NCBI RefSeq assembly: GCF_019966595.1
Contig: NZ_JAINFJ010000001.1
Span: 868,001-932,000, forward strand
Direction: 5' to 3'
DNA: 64,000 bases
Source: Oricola indica
GTDB lineage: Bacteria > Pseudomonadota > Alphaproteobacteria > Rhizobiales > Rhizobiaceae
Below, in pieces: positions 9,115-18,804 of this stretch (position 1 is its first letter; every line of letters starts with the position of its first letter). The translations under genes were made by a program, and so were the position numbers. The notes beneath the pieces were generated by a model, which was not told the DNA's origin, searched no databases, and was given only the letters and a program-made list of their open reading frames with translations.

Positions 9115-9265
9115 AATCGTATAAGGGGTTTTTCTTCGTCGCCGATGAGAAGCCGAACATTGAAGCGAACGCCTTTCACGGACCAGCCAAGATGCAGCTT
9201 GGGCGCGCGATTGCCCTACCTGCGCCAATCGGCGAAAACACCGACCGGGCTCCTGTCTTGGCAGG

Positions 9266-9721
9266 TCAGCCCTTCCCCATCTCCGCGCGCATGTCGCGAT
9301 GCGGGATGCCCGCCTCCGGATACTCGTCAGAGCACACGGCAAAGCCCAGCCGCTCGTAAAAGGGCACGGCGTGCACCTGGCTGGACAGGAAGAAGTGGCG
9401 GCCGCTGTTTTCGTCGGTTGCGGCGAGGTCGGCCATCATGAACCGCATTAGCGCCGCGCCGACATTGCGGCCGCGCGCAGCCTTGAGAACCGCGACGCGC
9501 TGGAACTTGTAGCAATCGTCAAGCACGCGCACCCGGGCGGTGCCGACGGCGCGGCCGCCGGCCTCGGCAAGGTAGTGGATGCAGTCGTCGTCGAGCCCGT
9601 CGCGCTCGAGTTCGGCGTCGACATTCTGTTCGCCGATGAAAACCGCCTCGCGGATGGCGAAGCAGGCGGCGAGGTCGTCGCGCGTCACGGCGCGCCGGCA
9701 GGTCGTGTGCATGTCTGTCAT
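9266..9721 (-). CDS. GNAT-family N-acetyltransferase
   Basis: At 151 aa this is a single GNAT domain. It begins [17 protein letters not shown], shows the acetyl-CoA loop around [18 protein letters not shown] (an R/Q-x-x-G-x-G/A type motif) and ends with the usual [11 protein letters not shown] segment followed by [12 protein letters not shown]. The SEEYxEAGIPH-like end is common in the ElaA/YitI type, whose substrates are poorly known. It starts 13 nt after the stop of the 83-aa gene and is probably co-transcribed with it. The enzyme class is secure; the substrate is not. Confidence 0.88.
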   Translation of the reverse strand: MTDMHTTCRRAVTRDDLAACFAIREAVFIGEQNVDAELERDGLDDDCIHYLAEAGGRAVGTARVRVLDDCYKFQRVAVLKAARGRNVGAALMRFMMADLAATDENSGRHFFLSSQVHAVPFYERLGFAVCSDEYPEAGIPHRDMRAEMGKG

Positions 9722-9734
9722 GGATGATCTTCTG

Positions 9735-9986
9735 TCAGTCGGCGGTCGGCAGGCGCCGCATGGTGAATTCGATAACGTCGCCATCCAGCACGCGCCAGCT
9801 TTCGACCTGCGTCCAGTAGGCGGCTTTCGGGTACTGATCGAACCATTCGCGGGCCTTGCGGCGGGCGTCGGGGCGATAAAGGCGGTAGGTTTCGCGCACA
9901 AAGCTGTCGGATCGCGATGTCGAGATTTCGCGGCTTCTCGCGAGCTGGCGGCCGACGGCCTTTCGCGGCGGTTTGGGTGGAAGCAT
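9735..9986 (-). CDS. conserved-looking small basic protein, unknown function
   Basis: An 83-aa protein starting [18 protein letters not shown], with a basic N-terminus and a compact second half ([19 protein letters not shown], then [14 protein letters not shown]). There is no signal peptide or membrane segment. GGGGAA lies eight bases before the ATG. It is divergent from hemF and directly followed by the GNAT gene. I do not recognise the family. Support for coding is the start context, the operon spacing, and a composition resembling a folded protein rather than a shadow frame. Confidence 0.6.
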   Translation of the reverse strand: MLPPKPPRKAVGRQLARSREISTSRSDSFVRETYRLYRPDARRKAREWFDQYPKAAYWTQVESWRVLDGDVIEFTMRRLPTAD

Positions 9987-10133
9987 GATTCTGTTCCCCG
10001 CAATGGCTCAAGTTTAGATCGTGCCGCCCGGCTGTCAATTCCGACGTGCAAGAGCGAATCGCGGGCTTGGAATCGATCTCGCGAATCGTTAACCCGGGAC
10101 AAGTCCGTGACCGCGCCGAATCGAGAGTCCGCC

Positions 10134-11048
10134 ATGCAGCAAAGACCCGACTTGCCGACAGGCTTGCCGGACGACATCGAGGAAAAGATGGCGGCGGCCA
10201 GCGCGTGGTTCGGAGAATTGCGCGATGAGATCTGCGCCGCCTTCGAGGCCATCGAGGACGATCTTTCCGGACCCTTCGCCGACTACGCGCCCGGCCGCTT
10301 CGAGCGCCGGCCGTGGCAACGCGACAACGGTGCGGGCGGCGGCGGTATCATGTCGATGCTGTATGGCCGCGTCTTCGAGAAGGTCGGCGTGCACACCTCG
10401 ACCGTCCATGGCGAGTTCTCGCCCGAATTCCGCAAGCAGATCCCCGGCGCCGAGGCCGATCCCCGATTCTGGGCTTCCGGCATCTCGCTGATCGCCCATC
10501 CGCAGAACCCGAACGTTCCCGCCGTTCACATGAACACCCGCATGGTCGTCACGACGAGTTGGTGGTTCGGCGGTGGCGCGGACCTGACGCCGGTGCTCGA
10601 CCGCCGCCGCACCCAGGACGACGCCGACACGGTCGCCTTCCACAAATCCTTCGAGCTGACCTGCTCGAAACACCCCGTCGCCGACTATCCGAAATACAAG
10701 CAGTGGTGCGACGATTATTTCTACCTGCCGCATCGCGACGAGCCGCGCGGCACGGGCGGCATCTTCTACGACTGGCAGCATTCGGCGGACGAAGCCGGCG
10801 GCTGGGAGGCCGATTTCGCCTTCACGCAGGATGTCGGACGCACCTTCCTGATCCTCTACCCGCATCTGGTACGCAAGAATTTCAACGAGCCCTGGAGCGA
10901 CGAGGACCGCGAGGAACAACTCGTGCGCCGCGGCCGCTATGTCGAGTTCAACCTGCTTTACGACCGCGGCACGATCTTCGGCCTGAAGACCGGCGGCAAT
11001 GTCGACTCCATCCTCTCTTCCATGCCGCCCGCCGTGAGGTGGCCGTAA
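10134..11048 (+). CDS. hemF: oxygen-dependent coproporphyrinogen III oxidase
   Basis: A 304-aa cytosolic heme-biosynthesis enzyme that oxidatively decarboxylates coproporphyrinogen III to protoporphyrinogen IX using O2. The match runs the full length: [21 protein letters not shown], the substrate region [42 protein letters not shown] and the C-terminal [15 protein letters not shown] with FGLKTGGN. The start at 10134 has GAGAG upstream. It is transcribed alone or with the DUF1059 gene 97 bp downstream. Presence of the oxygen-dependent form fits an aerobic organism. Confidence 0.97.
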   Translation: MQQRPDLPTGLPDDIEEKMAAASAWFGELRDEICAAFEAIEDDLSGPFADYAPGRFERRPWQRDNGAGGGGIMSMLYGRVFEKVGVHTSTVHGEFSPEFRKQIPGAEADPRFWASGISLIAHPQNPNVPAVHMNTRMVVTTSWWFGGGADLTPVLDRRRTQDDADTVAFHKSFELTCSKHPVADYPKYKQWCDDYFYLPHRDEPRGTGGIFYDWQHSADEAGGWEADFAFTQDVGRTFLILYPHLVRKNFNEPWSDEDREEQLVRRGRYVEFNLLYDRGTIFGLKTGGNVDSILSSMPPAVRWP

Positions 11049-11144
11049 GAAACGGCCTTGACGCACATCAATGCGCCCGACCGGCACATTGGCGTCAACT
11101 TTGCGCGGTACCGACAAGGTTCCAGAGCATGGAGGAGAAACACC

Positions 11145-11327
11145 ATGAAACAGTACGAATGCATCGTTCCGGGCTGTTCCTGGCAGACCCATTCCGAGGA
11201 AGAGGCGGAAATCGTCCGCCGCGCCGCCGAACACCTGCGCAGCGCGCATGACGGCATGACGGTCCGCGAATCGACCGTCGATCAGATCAAGGCGCACATT
11301 CGCGAGGCCGACACGGCGTCATCCTGA
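11145..11327 (+). CDS. DUF1059 small Cys/His protein
   Basis: A 60-aa protein, MKQYECIVPGCSWQTHSEEE at its start, with the zinc-finger-like pattern C-x4-C ... H-x5-H (the latter in AAEHLRSAHD). The ATG at 11145 has GGAGGA upstream. An in-frame start at 11058 would add 29 residues with no family support. Members of DUF1059 are short and of unknown role. Its last nine bases overlap the 3' end of the convergent CCA-transferase gene. Confidence 0.85.
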   Translation: MKQYECIVPGCSWQTHSEEEAEIVRRAAEHLRSAHDGMTVRESTVDQIKAHIREADTASS

Positions 11328-12593
11328 CAGCTGCCGTGCCGCATCGAGCAGGGTTTCGCGATCCAGGCGGAACCCGCTCTCGATCCAGCGATCCTCGAGA
11401 TCCCGCAGGGCCCGGCCCATCTCCGGGCCTTGCTTGAAGCCGATTTTGGCCATGTCCGCGCCCGACAGCGGAAATGTCGGCCGCGACCAGTTCTCCGCAA
11501 AGCGCAGCGACCGGACCTGTCCGGCGACAACGTCCAGCCATGCGGCGTTCTCGTTCGCCTTGCTGCGCGCCAGGGCGAGCGCCAGCTTCAGCCGGTCCAG
11601 CACCGCGCCGGGTTTGCTTCGATAAAGCAGCTTCGCCAGCACCCCTTCCGAAATCTCCGGCGCGATCTCCGGCGCCTCCGCCCAGTCGATCAGGCGGTCG
11701 CGATCCGCATTGGCGAGTTTCCAGCGCGCCGCGACAGCCGCCGCACTTTCCGCCCGGTGCGGGATGATCGAGGCCAGCCGCAACAGCGGATCAACCTTCC
11801 AGCCGAACGCCTCTTCCGCTCCGATCAGCCCGGGCAGCGCGTCGGTTCCCCATTTCTCCGATTCCGGCAAGACCCGGCTCAACACGCCCGCCTGCCGCAT
11901 CCACAGGATGGCCCGCGACGGATCGGGCGCTTCCAGAAGCCGGCGCATCTCCGTCCAGACCCGTTCGGCCGACAGTCCATCCAGACCGTCCTTCAGCCGG
12001 GCGCAGGCCAGGAGCCCATGCGAATCCGGCCGGCCGTGGCCGTACCATGCGAAGAACCGGAAAAACCGGAGGATGCGCAGATAATCCTCGCGAATGCGCT
12101 CCTCCGGCTCGCCGATGAAACGGATCGCCCTCGCCTCGATATCCGCAAGCCCGCCGACCGGATCGACGATCCGCCCGTCCGCCTCGCAGTAGAGCGCGTT
12201 GACCGTGAAATCGCGTCGCCGGGCATCCCCGTCCCAGTCGCGGCCGAACCGCACCTTCGCGCGCCGCCCGTCGGTCTCGACATCCTCGCGCAGCGTGGTC
12301 GCCTCGAAACCGCGATGGTCCGCAACGATGATGACCGTTCCATGCTCGATGCCGGTCGGCACGATGCGCATTCCCGCCGCTTCGGCGCGTCGCACCGTCT
12401 CTTCGGGCACGCAGGTCGTTGCGATGTCCACATCGCCGATCGGCTGGTCCAGCAGGTGGTTGCGCACCGCCCCGCCGACCACCCGCGCTTCCTCTCCGTC
12501 ACCGCCGAGGATCGCCAGGATCTTCTGCAGCACCGGATCGCGAAGCCAGTCGGCCTCGATCCTCGCTTCACTCACCGGAATAGAGCCTTTCAT
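11319..12593 (-). CDS. cca: CCA tRNA nucleotidyltransferase / poly(A) polymerase family
   Basis: Class II nucleotidyltransferase of 424 aa (418 aa from GTG 12575) that adds or repairs the 3' CCA of tRNA. Head-domain motifs are VVGGAVRNHLLDQ followed by the catalytic DVD in IGDVDIAT (Asp54 and Asp56), then RRRDFTVNALY and the neck element REDYLRILRFFRFFA. The C-terminal half is the variable body and tail of alphaproteobacterial enzymes. The gene overlaps the end of the upstream Nudix gene by 26 nt (ATG) or 8 nt (GTG). The GTG has AAGG ten bases upstream, so the true start is uncertain. Third gene of a coupled DUF1285-Nudix-cca unit. Confidence 0.94.
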   Translation of the reverse strand: MKGSIPVSEARIEADWLRDPVLQKILAILGGDGEEARVVGGAVRNHLLDQPIGDVDIATTCVPEETVRRAEAAGMRIVPTGIEHGTVIIVADHRGFEATTLREDVETDGRRAKVRFGRDWDGDARRRDFTVNALYCEADGRIVDPVGGLADIEARAIRFIGEPEERIREDYLRILRFFRFFAWYGHGRPDSHGLLACARLKDGLDGLSAERVWTEMRRLLEAPDPSRAILWMRQAGVLSRVLPESEKWGTDALPGLIGAEEAFGWKVDPLLRLASIIPHRAESAAAVAARWKLANADRDRLIDWAEAPEIAPEISEGVLAKLLYRSKPGAVLDRLKLALALARSKANENAAWLDVVAGQVRSLRFAENWSRPTFPLSGADMAKIGFKQGPEMGRALRDLEDRWIESGFRLDRETLLDAARQLSG

Positions 12594-13218
12594 ACATCAG
12601 CCGGATGATACCGGCCGTCACGCCCCAGATGTACCAGTCGCCATAGGGCATCTCGAAATAGTGGCGCATGTGCCCGGCGACGATCCGGCTGCCCTGCGCA
12701 TGGTTGGCTTCGTCCATCAGGAAGGAAAGCGGCACCTCGAAGACCGCGTCCACCTCGTGCGGGTTGGGCCGCAACTCGAAACCGGGCTTCAGTACCGACA
12801 GGATCGGATAGATCCGGAAACCCGACCCGGCCATGTAGTCCGGCAATCGGCCGACGATCTCGACATGCTCCGCGCCAATGCCCGTTTCTTCCTCGCATTC
12901 GCGCAGCGCCGCCGTCTCCGCGTTGCCATCCCCGGGGTCGATCCGTCCGCCGGGAAAGGCGATCTGGCCGGAATGCGTGCGCAGTGCCGCCGAGCGCTTG
13001 GTCAGAAGCACGGTCGGTGCGGCCGAATGGTCGATAACCGGGATCAGCACCGCGGCGTCGCGGAACGGCCTTGTGCGCAATTCCTCGGTGATCCCCGGAT
13101 TGAGATGATGATCACCGAAATCGTCCGCATCGGCATGCCAGCCGCGCGAAGCGGCCCGCGCGCGAAACTCGCCGACCGTGAAGTCCCGCCCGATCGAGGC
13201 CGTTCCGCCTGCCGTCAC
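12568..13218 (-). CDS. Nudix hydrolase, CoA pyrophosphatase (NudL) type
   Basis: At 216 aa this Nudix protein carries the extra upstream signature of the CoA diphosphatase group (LLTKRSAALRTHSGQIAFPGG), which leads directly into the Nudix box GGRIDPGDGNAETAALRECE with the REUxEExGU end intact. Such enzymes hydrolyse coenzyme A or related acyl-CoA pyrophosphates; the exact substrate here is inferred. It starts at a GTG whose bases overlap the DUF1285 stop (GTGA), so it is translationally coupled, and runs into cca. Confidence 0.9.
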   Translation of the reverse strand: MTAGGTASIGRDFTVGEFRARAASRGWHADADDFGDHHLNPGITEELRTRPFRDAAVLIPVIDHSAAPTVLLTKRSAALRTHSGQIAFPGGRIDPGDGNAETAALRECEEETGIGAEHVEIVGRLPDYMAGSGFRIYPILSVLKPGFELRPNPHEVDAVFEVPLSFLMDEANHAQGSRIVAGHMRHYFEMPYGDWYIWGVTAGIIRLMYERLYSGE

Positions 13219-13838
13219 CGGATCGCCCTTTCGAGGTCCTCGGCCGGCATCACCGAGAATGTCGCCCCGCCCGAGCGGATGGCGAACACGTCACGCCCGT
13301 CGATTTCGATCGTCTCGCCCAGTTCGACGAGATCGTACATGACAGCGCGGCTGACCAGCGCCTCCAGCCGGCCGCGCACATGCAGATAGGGCTTGAGCCC
13401 GTCGCTGCCCTCTTCCTCCTCGAAACGGATCGGATGGTCCGGCCCCGCCTCGACCACGTCGCCGACATTGGTACGAAACGTCAGCGCCTGGTGCGGCCCG
13501 CGATTGTCCACATGCATCTCGACGGCGAGGAACGGCGCGTCGTCCACCGTGATCTCGATCTTTTCGACCGGCGTGACGAGATAGGTCTTGCCGTCCTCGT
13601 CCTTGCGCAGCACCGTCGAGAACAGCCGCACAAGCGGCATGCGCCCGATCGGCGTGCCGAGATAGAACCAAGTCCCGTCGGCGGCGATGCGCATGTCGAT
13701 GGCGCCGCAATTGTCCGGATGCCACTTTTCGACGGGCGGCAGGCCCTTCGAGCCCTGCACCGCACGGGACAACAATGCCTGCAGGCCGGAGATGTCTCCG
13801 GTCCCTTCTTCCGCCTTGCCCTCGCCTGATTTGGTCAT
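13215..13838 (-). CDS. DUF1285-family protein
   Basis: A 207-aa soluble protein from ATG 13838; in-frame ATGs at 13847 and 13850 are possible. Family hallmarks are PPVEKWHPDNCGAIDMRIAA near the N-terminus, DGTWFYLGTPIGRMPLVRLF, then VTPVEKIEITVDDAPFLAVE and the basic C-terminal half. The family is common in alphaproteobacteria next to MoxR genes or, as here, upstream of a Nudix and CCA transferase pair; its biochemical role is unknown. It is first in a coupled three-gene unit and divergent from the MoxR operon across about 140 bp. Confidence 0.88.
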   Translation of the reverse strand: MTKSGEGKAEEGTGDISGLQALLSRAVQGSKGLPPVEKWHPDNCGAIDMRIAADGTWFYLGTPIGRMPLVRLFSTVLRKDEDGKTYLVTPVEKIEITVDDAPFLAVEMHVDNRGPHQALTFRTNVGDVVEAGPDHPIRFEEEEGSDGLKPYLHVRGRLEALVSRAVMYDLVELGETIEIDGRDVFAIRSGGATFSVMPAEDLERAIR

Positions 13839-13978
13839 TTCTCTCATCATTTGGATAAATCGGCGTGGAAAAACCGTCCAACTCACGAATTAGTCAGTCG
13901 ATAGCGGCTTGTCAGCACCCCACACTGAATTACCTTTGAATTCGGCCCCGACTTTCCGGCCTACAGATGGAGACGCGC

Positions 13979-14992
13979 ATGAGCACCCAGAGTTCCGGCG
14001 AAACGCTGACCGAATCCGAGGTGATCGCCGAAGCCGAACAGGCGCTGGACGGCATCAAGGCGATGCGGGCGGAGATCGGCAAGGTGATCTTCGGCCAGGA
14101 AACGGTTGTCGAGAACGCCATCGTCGCGATCCTTTCGGGCGGCCACGCGCTGCTCGTCGGCGTGCCCGGCCTCGCCAAGACCAAGCTGGTCGACACGCTC
14201 GGCACCGTGCTCGGCATTTCCGCCGGGCGCATTCAGTTCACGCCCGACCTGATGCCCTCCGACATTCTCGGCTCCGAGGTGCTCGAACAGACCGAGGACG
14301 GCAAGCGCTCTTTCCGCTTCGTGCGCGGCCCGATCTTCACCCAGTTGCTGATGGCCGACGAGATCAACCGCGCCAGCCCGCGTACACAGTCCGCGCTGCT
14401 GCAGGCGATGCAGGAATATCACGTGACCTTCGGCGGCGAACGCCATGACCTGCCGCAGCCCTTCCACGTACTGGCGACCCAGAACCCGCTCGAACAGGAA
14501 GGCACCTACCCGCTGCCCGAAGCGCAGCTCGACCGGTTCCTGCTTCAAATCGATGTGGACTATCCCTCGCTGGACGCCGAGCGGCAGATCCTGCTGGAGA
14601 CGACCGGCACGCGCGACCAACACGCAAGCGCGGTCTTCACCGCCGACAAGCTGTTGGCGCTGCAACAGCTCGTGCGCCGCATGCCCGTACCCGAAAGCGT
14701 GGTCGACGCGATCCTCGACCTGGTGCGCTCGGCGCGCCCCGGTACCGGACACGCGGCGACGGATGCCCATGTCGCCTGGGGACCGGGACCGCGCGCCAGC
14801 CAGGCGCTGATGCTGTGCTCGCGCGCCCGCGCGCTCTACGACGGCCGGTTCGCGCCTTCGGTGGACGACGTCAAGGCGCTCGCCGAACCGATCCTGCAGC
14901 ACCGCATGGCGCTTACTTTCGCGGCCCGCGCCGAAGGCGTCAGCGTGCGCGACGTGATCTCCGATCTCGTCAAGTCGCTGGACCGGGCCTGA
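13979..14992 (+). CDS. MoxR-family AAA+ ATPase
   Basis: At 337 aa this is a chaperone-type AAA+ protein that remodels partner proteins and is usually linked to von Willebrand-type membrane proteins. Walker A is GVPGLAKTK (61-69), Walker B is LLMADEINRA with D127/E128, and sensor 1 lies in VLATQNPLEQEGTYPLPEAQ. The start at 13979 has GGAG six bases upstream; an ATG at 13967 lacks one. It is first of a MoxR-DUF58-BatA-like operon with gaps of 3 to 17 nt, the arrangement of aerotolerance (Bat) and MoxR clusters involved in envelope stress or complex maturation. Confidence 0.94.
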   Translation: MSTQSSGETLTESEVIAEAEQALDGIKAMRAEIGKVIFGQETVVENAIVAILSGGHALLVGVPGLAKTKLVDTLGTVLGISAGRIQFTPDLMPSDILGSEVLEQTEDGKRSFRFVRGPIFTQLLMADEINRASPRTQSALLQAMQEYHVTFGGERHDLPQPFHVLATQNPLEQEGTYPLPEAQLDRFLLQIDVDYPSLDAERQILLETTGTRDQHASAVFTADKLLALQQLVRRMPVPESVVDAILDLVRSARPGTGHAATDAHVAWGPGPRASQALMLCSRARALYDGRFAPSVDDVKALAEPILQHRMALTFAARAEGVSVRDVISDLVKSLDRA

Positions 14993-14996
14993 CCGC

Positions 14997-15923
14997 ATGG
15001 CGACAGTCGGCACGCGCCACACTCCCGAAGATCGCAGCGACGCGCTGGCGCGCGCACGGCTTCGTGCCGCGCTGGTTCCCGACCTGCTAATCGAGGCACG
15101 GCGCATCGTGTCGACGGTCATCGCCGGCTGGCATGGCCGCCGCAAGCGCGGCATCGGCGAAACCTTCTGGCAGTTCCGGCCCTATGTCGCCGGCGAAACG
15201 CTGGCGAAGATCGACTGGCGGCGCTCCGCGCGCGACGACCACACCTATGTGCGCGACATGGAATGGGAGGCCGCCCACACGGTCTGGCTTTGGGCCGATC
15301 CGAGCCCGTCCATGTTGTTCAAGTCGCGCAGCGCCACGGTCTCCAAGGAGTCCCGCGCCCTCGTCCTGACGCTCGCGCTTGCCGAACTTCTCTCGCGTTC
15401 CGGCGAGCGGATCGGCTATCCCGGTCTGCTCAAGCCCGTCGCGGCGCGCAACGGCGCCGAACGCCTCGCCATGGCGCTTGCCAGCTCGCATGCCATGGCG
15501 CTGCCCGACCGGCCGCAGCTCGACATGGTCCAGCGCCACAGCGACGTGGTTCTGGTCAGCGACTTCCTCGATCCGCCGGAGGAAACGCTGGCGTTTCTCG
15601 ACAGCATCGCCAAACGCGGCACGCGCATGCACCTGCTCGAAGTCGCGGACCCGGCGGAGGAAGTGTTTCCCTATGCCGGCCGCACCGAGTTCGAGGATCC
15701 GGAAACCGGCGTCCGCCTGACCGCCGGCCGCGCGGAGAACTGGGGCGAAGCGTACAAGACGATCTACCACGCCCGCCGCGAGGCGCTGCGCGACTATTGC
15801 CGCAAGCTCGACTGGAGCTACGCCGTCAACCGGACCGACCGCCTGGCCTCCGAGGCGCTGGTCGCCTTGCATGGCAGGCTGACGGGCCAGCCATCCACGG
15901 TTCCCGCAAGGGGAGCCGCATGA
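14997..15923 (+). CDS. DUF58 protein of MoxR operon
   Basis: At 308 aa this is a MoxR partner carrying the DUF58 core RGIGETFWQFRPYVAGETLA leading into IDWRRSARDD, followed by a VWA-like Rossmann segment (WLWADPSPSMLF, VVLVSDFLDPPEETLAFL). The DPSPSM stretch resembles a degenerate metal-ion-dependent adhesion site (DxSxS). Unlike many DUF58 proteins it shows no clear N-terminal membrane helices and is probably cytosolic or membrane-associated through its partners. It starts 4 nt after moxR and ends 14-17 nt before the next gene. Confidence 0.9.
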   Translation: MATVGTRHTPEDRSDALARARLRAALVPDLLIEARRIVSTVIAGWHGRRKRGIGETFWQFRPYVAGETLAKIDWRRSARDDHTYVRDMEWEAAHTVWLWADPSPSMLFKSRSATVSKESRALVLTLALAELLSRSGERIGYPGLLKPVAARNGAERLAMALASSHAMALPDRPQLDMVQRHSDVVLVSDFLDPPEETLAFLDSIAKRGTRMHLLEVADPAEEVFPYAGRTEFEDPETGVRLTAGRAENWGEAYKTIYHARREALRDYCRKLDWSYAVNRTDRLASEALVALHGRLTGQPSTVPARGAA

Positions 15924-15939
15924 TGATCGGAGCCGCGTG

Positions 15940-18801
15940 ATGTTCGGATTGCCGCTCACCTTCGCTGCCCCCGCCATCCTGTTCGGACTGGTGGCGCTGC
16001 CGGTGATCTGGTGGCTGCTGCGGCTGACCCCGCCGAAACCGAAGACCGAGATTTTCCCGCCTCTGCGCCTGCTGGCCAAGGTCATCAAGCATGAGGAGAC
16101 GCCGGCCCGCAGCCCGTGGTGGCTGACCCTGCTACGTCTTCTGATGGCGACGCTGGTGATCCTCGCCCTGGCGCGCCCGGTGCTCAATCCCACGGCCGAT
16201 ATCACGGGCGGCGAAGGGCCCCTGGCCCTGCTGATCGACAATGGCTGGTCGACGGGCGCGGATTGGGATGAGCGGATCGCGATGGCGACGCAACTCGTCG
16301 AAAAAGCCGGGGATGCCGGCCGGCCGGTGGCGCTCGCCTACACGGTCGCGCCCGGCAATGCCGACGTGACACTGACAAATGCCGCCGATCTTTTGCCCGC
16401 GCTCGCCGCGGCGACACCGCTGGCCGCCAAGCCCGACAGAACCGCTGCCGTGGCGCGGCTCGCCGCTGCGCTGGAGGATGCACAGCAGGGCGCGACGATC
16501 GCCTGGCTGTCCGACGGATTGAGCACGGAAAATGACGAGGAGACCGTCGCGTCAATCGATGCGCTCGAACCGACCGAGGTGCTGGTTTTCGATGGCGGCA
16601 TCGACGGGCTGCGCGCCATTCGCGGGATCGACAACACGCCCACCAGCTTCGACGTCCATGTCCAGGCGCCCGACGGCCTTGCCGCCGGCACGGACCCTGT
16701 TTCCGTCTCCGCGTTCGACGAGAAGGGCCGGCTTCTCGCCGAGAACGCCGCCCTGTTCGCCGACGGAAGCGCCGAGACGGTCGTGCGCTTCGATGTGCCG
16801 TTCGAATTGCGCAACGATTTCGCGACGCTGCGACTGTCCGGCCAGCAGCAATCCGGCGGGGTCTGGCTTGTCGACGAGAACGCGCGGCGTCGCAGGGTCG
16901 GCCTGATCACGGGCCAGGCAGGCGATCTCGACCAGCCGCTTCTTTCGCCGCTGTTTTACATCCAGCGCGCGCTGCAGCCCTATGCCGACCTCGTCGAGGC
17001 GGAGACAGGCGATCTCGCTGTCGATGTGCCCGCGCTGATCGAGCAGGGCCCGGCGATGATCGTCATGGCCGATATCGGCGTCCTGCCCGAGGCCGCCTCG
17101 CGCAGTCTCGTGCAATGGGTGGATGAGGGCGGAACGCTTGTCCGCTTCGCCGGTCCGAGGCTTGCGGCAACGGCCGGCGACGACACGCTTCTGCCTGTCG
17201 ATCTGCGCATCGGCGAACGTTCGCTCGGCGGGTCGCTGTCCTGGACCGAACCGCAACCCGTCGCCCCCTTCCCGCCCGGCGGCCCCTTTGGCGGCCTCGA
17301 CGCGCCGCGCGAAGTCTCGGTCAACCGGCAGGTGCTCGCCGAACCGGATCTGGATCTCGTCTCGCGCACCTGGGCCAATCTCGCCGACGGCACGCCGCTG
17401 GTGACGGGAACTTCGCGTGGCAAGGGAACCATAGTGCTCTTCCACGTCACCGCCGAAGCGACATGGTCGAACCTGCCGATCTCGGGCAGTTTCGTCGAGA
17501 TGCTGCGCCGTATCGCCAACCTGTCCCGCAACACCGGCACGGTGCAGACCGGCAATTCCGGCGTCCAGGGCGAAGCTTTGCCGCCGTATCGCATTCTCGG
17601 CGCCGACGGTGAACTGACGGCTCCCCCCGCCCATGTCCGGCCGCTCGACGCGGAAGCCGCGGCCGCGGCCGCCAGCTACGAACATCCGGCCGGGCTTTAC
17701 GGCACGGCGGACGGCTTCGTCGCCCGCAACGTGCTGAGCGAAGACGACACACTCGTGCCGCTCGGTACGCCTGAATTCCAGGCGACGACCGCCTCTTTCG
17801 GCTATGCGATGGGAGAGGAAAGCGACCTGCGCGGCTCGCTCTTCCTGATCGCTCTGGCCCTCTTGGCGTTGGACACGCTCGCCGTCCTCTGGATCAATGG
17901 CCGTCTCCCGTTTTCAGGAAAAGGCCGCATCGGCGCGCGGCAGGCCGCGCCCGCGGCGGTCGCGCTTGCCCTGATCGCCGTCGCCGTGACATTCGCCGGC
18001 CCTGCCCTCGCGCAGGACAACGGCCCGCCCGCCGGGGACGAACGGCCCGGAGACGCGGAGATCATCGATATCCTGGAGACCACGCGGATCGGCTACATTC
18101 TGACCGGCAACCCGCAGACCGACGAGATCACCGAGGCCGGCCTGTCCGGCCTGACGCGGTTCCTGCAAAGCCGCACGGCGCTCGAGCCTGCGCCGCCTGT
18201 CGGGCTCGACCTCGAAACCGACGAACTCGCCTTCTATGCGCTGATCTACTATCCGCTCGACACGACCGCCGAGATGCCGAGCGAGGCCGCAATCTCCCGG
18301 CTCGACGCCTTCATGCAGGGCGGCGGCACGGTGTTGTTCGACACGCGCGACCAGTTGACCGCTTCCTTTTCCGGTGCCGCCGCCTCGCCGGAAAACCAGC
18401 GCCTGCGCGATATCCTGCGCGGCCTGAACATCCCGCCGCTGGAGCCCGTTCCCCCGGACCATGTGCTGACCAAGGCCTTCTACATCCTCGACCGTTTTCC
18501 CGGCCGCTATGACGGCTCGCCGCTCTGGGTGGAAGCCCCGACGACGCAGGAAGCCCTCGAAGGCCGGCCCGTGCGCAGCGGCGACGGCGTGAGCCCGATC
18601 ATGATCACCGGCAATGATTTCGCCGGCGCATGGGCGCTCGACGAGAGCGGCCGGCCGATCTATCCGACCATGTCCGCCGATCCGCTGCAGCGCATCTACG
18701 CCTTCCGCGCCGGGGTCAACATCATGATGTACATGCTGACCGGCAACTACAAGGCCGACCAGGTCCACGTGCCGGCGCTGCTCGAACGGTTGGGACAATA
18801 G
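15940..18801 (+). CDS. large membrane protein: BatA N-terminus plus DUF4159
   Basis: A 953-aa protein (954 from GTG 15937; GGAG serves both). The N-terminal BatA-type region has two membrane helices (PAILFGLVALPVIWWLL and TLLRLLMATLVILALARPVL) around a basic loop. A VWA-like domain follows (LALLIDNGWSTGADWDER), then a long periplasm-facing region with a glutamine-amidotransferase-like segment. Two more helices lie near residues 630-690, the second ending TFAGPALAQ like a signal peptide. The C-terminal DUF4159 (RIGYILTGNPQTDEITEAG, then FYALIYYPLDTTAEMPSE) ends the protein. It is the third gene of the MoxR operon and probably a membrane partner of the MoxR/DUF58 pair. Confidence 0.88.
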   Translation: MFGLPLTFAAPAILFGLVALPVIWWLLRLTPPKPKTEIFPPLRLLAKVIKHEETPARSPWWLTLLRLLMATLVILALARPVLNPTADITGGEGPLALLIDNGWSTGADWDERIAMATQLVEKAGDAGRPVALAYTVAPGNADVTLTNAADLLPALAAATPLAAKPDRTAAVARLAAALEDAQQGATIAWLSDGLSTENDEETVASIDALEPTEVLVFDGGIDGLRAIRGIDNTPTSFDVHVQAPDGLAAGTDPVSVSAFDEKGRLLAENAALFADGSAETVVRFDVPFELRNDFATLRLSGQQQSGGVWLVDENARRRRVGLITGQAGDLDQPLLSPLFYIQRALQPYADLVEAETGDLAVDVPALIEQGPAMIVMADIGVLPEAASRSLVQWVDEGGTLVRFAGPRLAATAGDDTLLPVDLRIGERSLGGSLSWTEPQPVAPFPPGGPFGGLDAPREVSVNRQVLAEPDLDLVSRTWANLADGTPLVTGTSRGKGTIVLFHVTAEATWSNLPISGSFVEMLRRIANLSRNTGTVQTGNSGVQGEALPPYRILGADGELTAPPAHVRPLDAEAAAAAASYEHPAGLYGTADGFVARNVLSEDDTLVPLGTPEFQATTASFGYAMGEESDLRGSLFLIALALLALDTLAVLWINGRLPFSGKGRIGARQAAPAAVALALIAVAVTFAGPALAQDNGPPAGDERPGDAEIIDILETTRIGYILTGNPQTDEITEAGLSGLTRFLQSRTALEPAPPVGLDLETDELAFYALIYYPLDTTAEMPSEAAISRLDAFMQGGGTVLFDTRDQLTASFSGAAASPENQRLRDILRGLNIPPLEPVPPDHVLTKAFYILDRFPGRYDGSPLWVEAPTTQEALEGRPVRSGDGVSPIMITGNDFAGAWALDESGRPIYPTMSADPLQRIYAFRAGVNIMMYMLTGNYKADQVHVPALLERLGQ

Positions 18802-18804
18802 GCC

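Noticed and set aside
9579-10133. Upstream extension of hemF to an earlier start
   Set aside because: It would cross the divergent 83-aa gene and add non-family residues; ATG 10134 fits HemF length.
13961-15154. 397-codon minus-strand frame opposite MoxR
   Set aside because: Shadow of moxR/DUF58; no domain or ribosome site.
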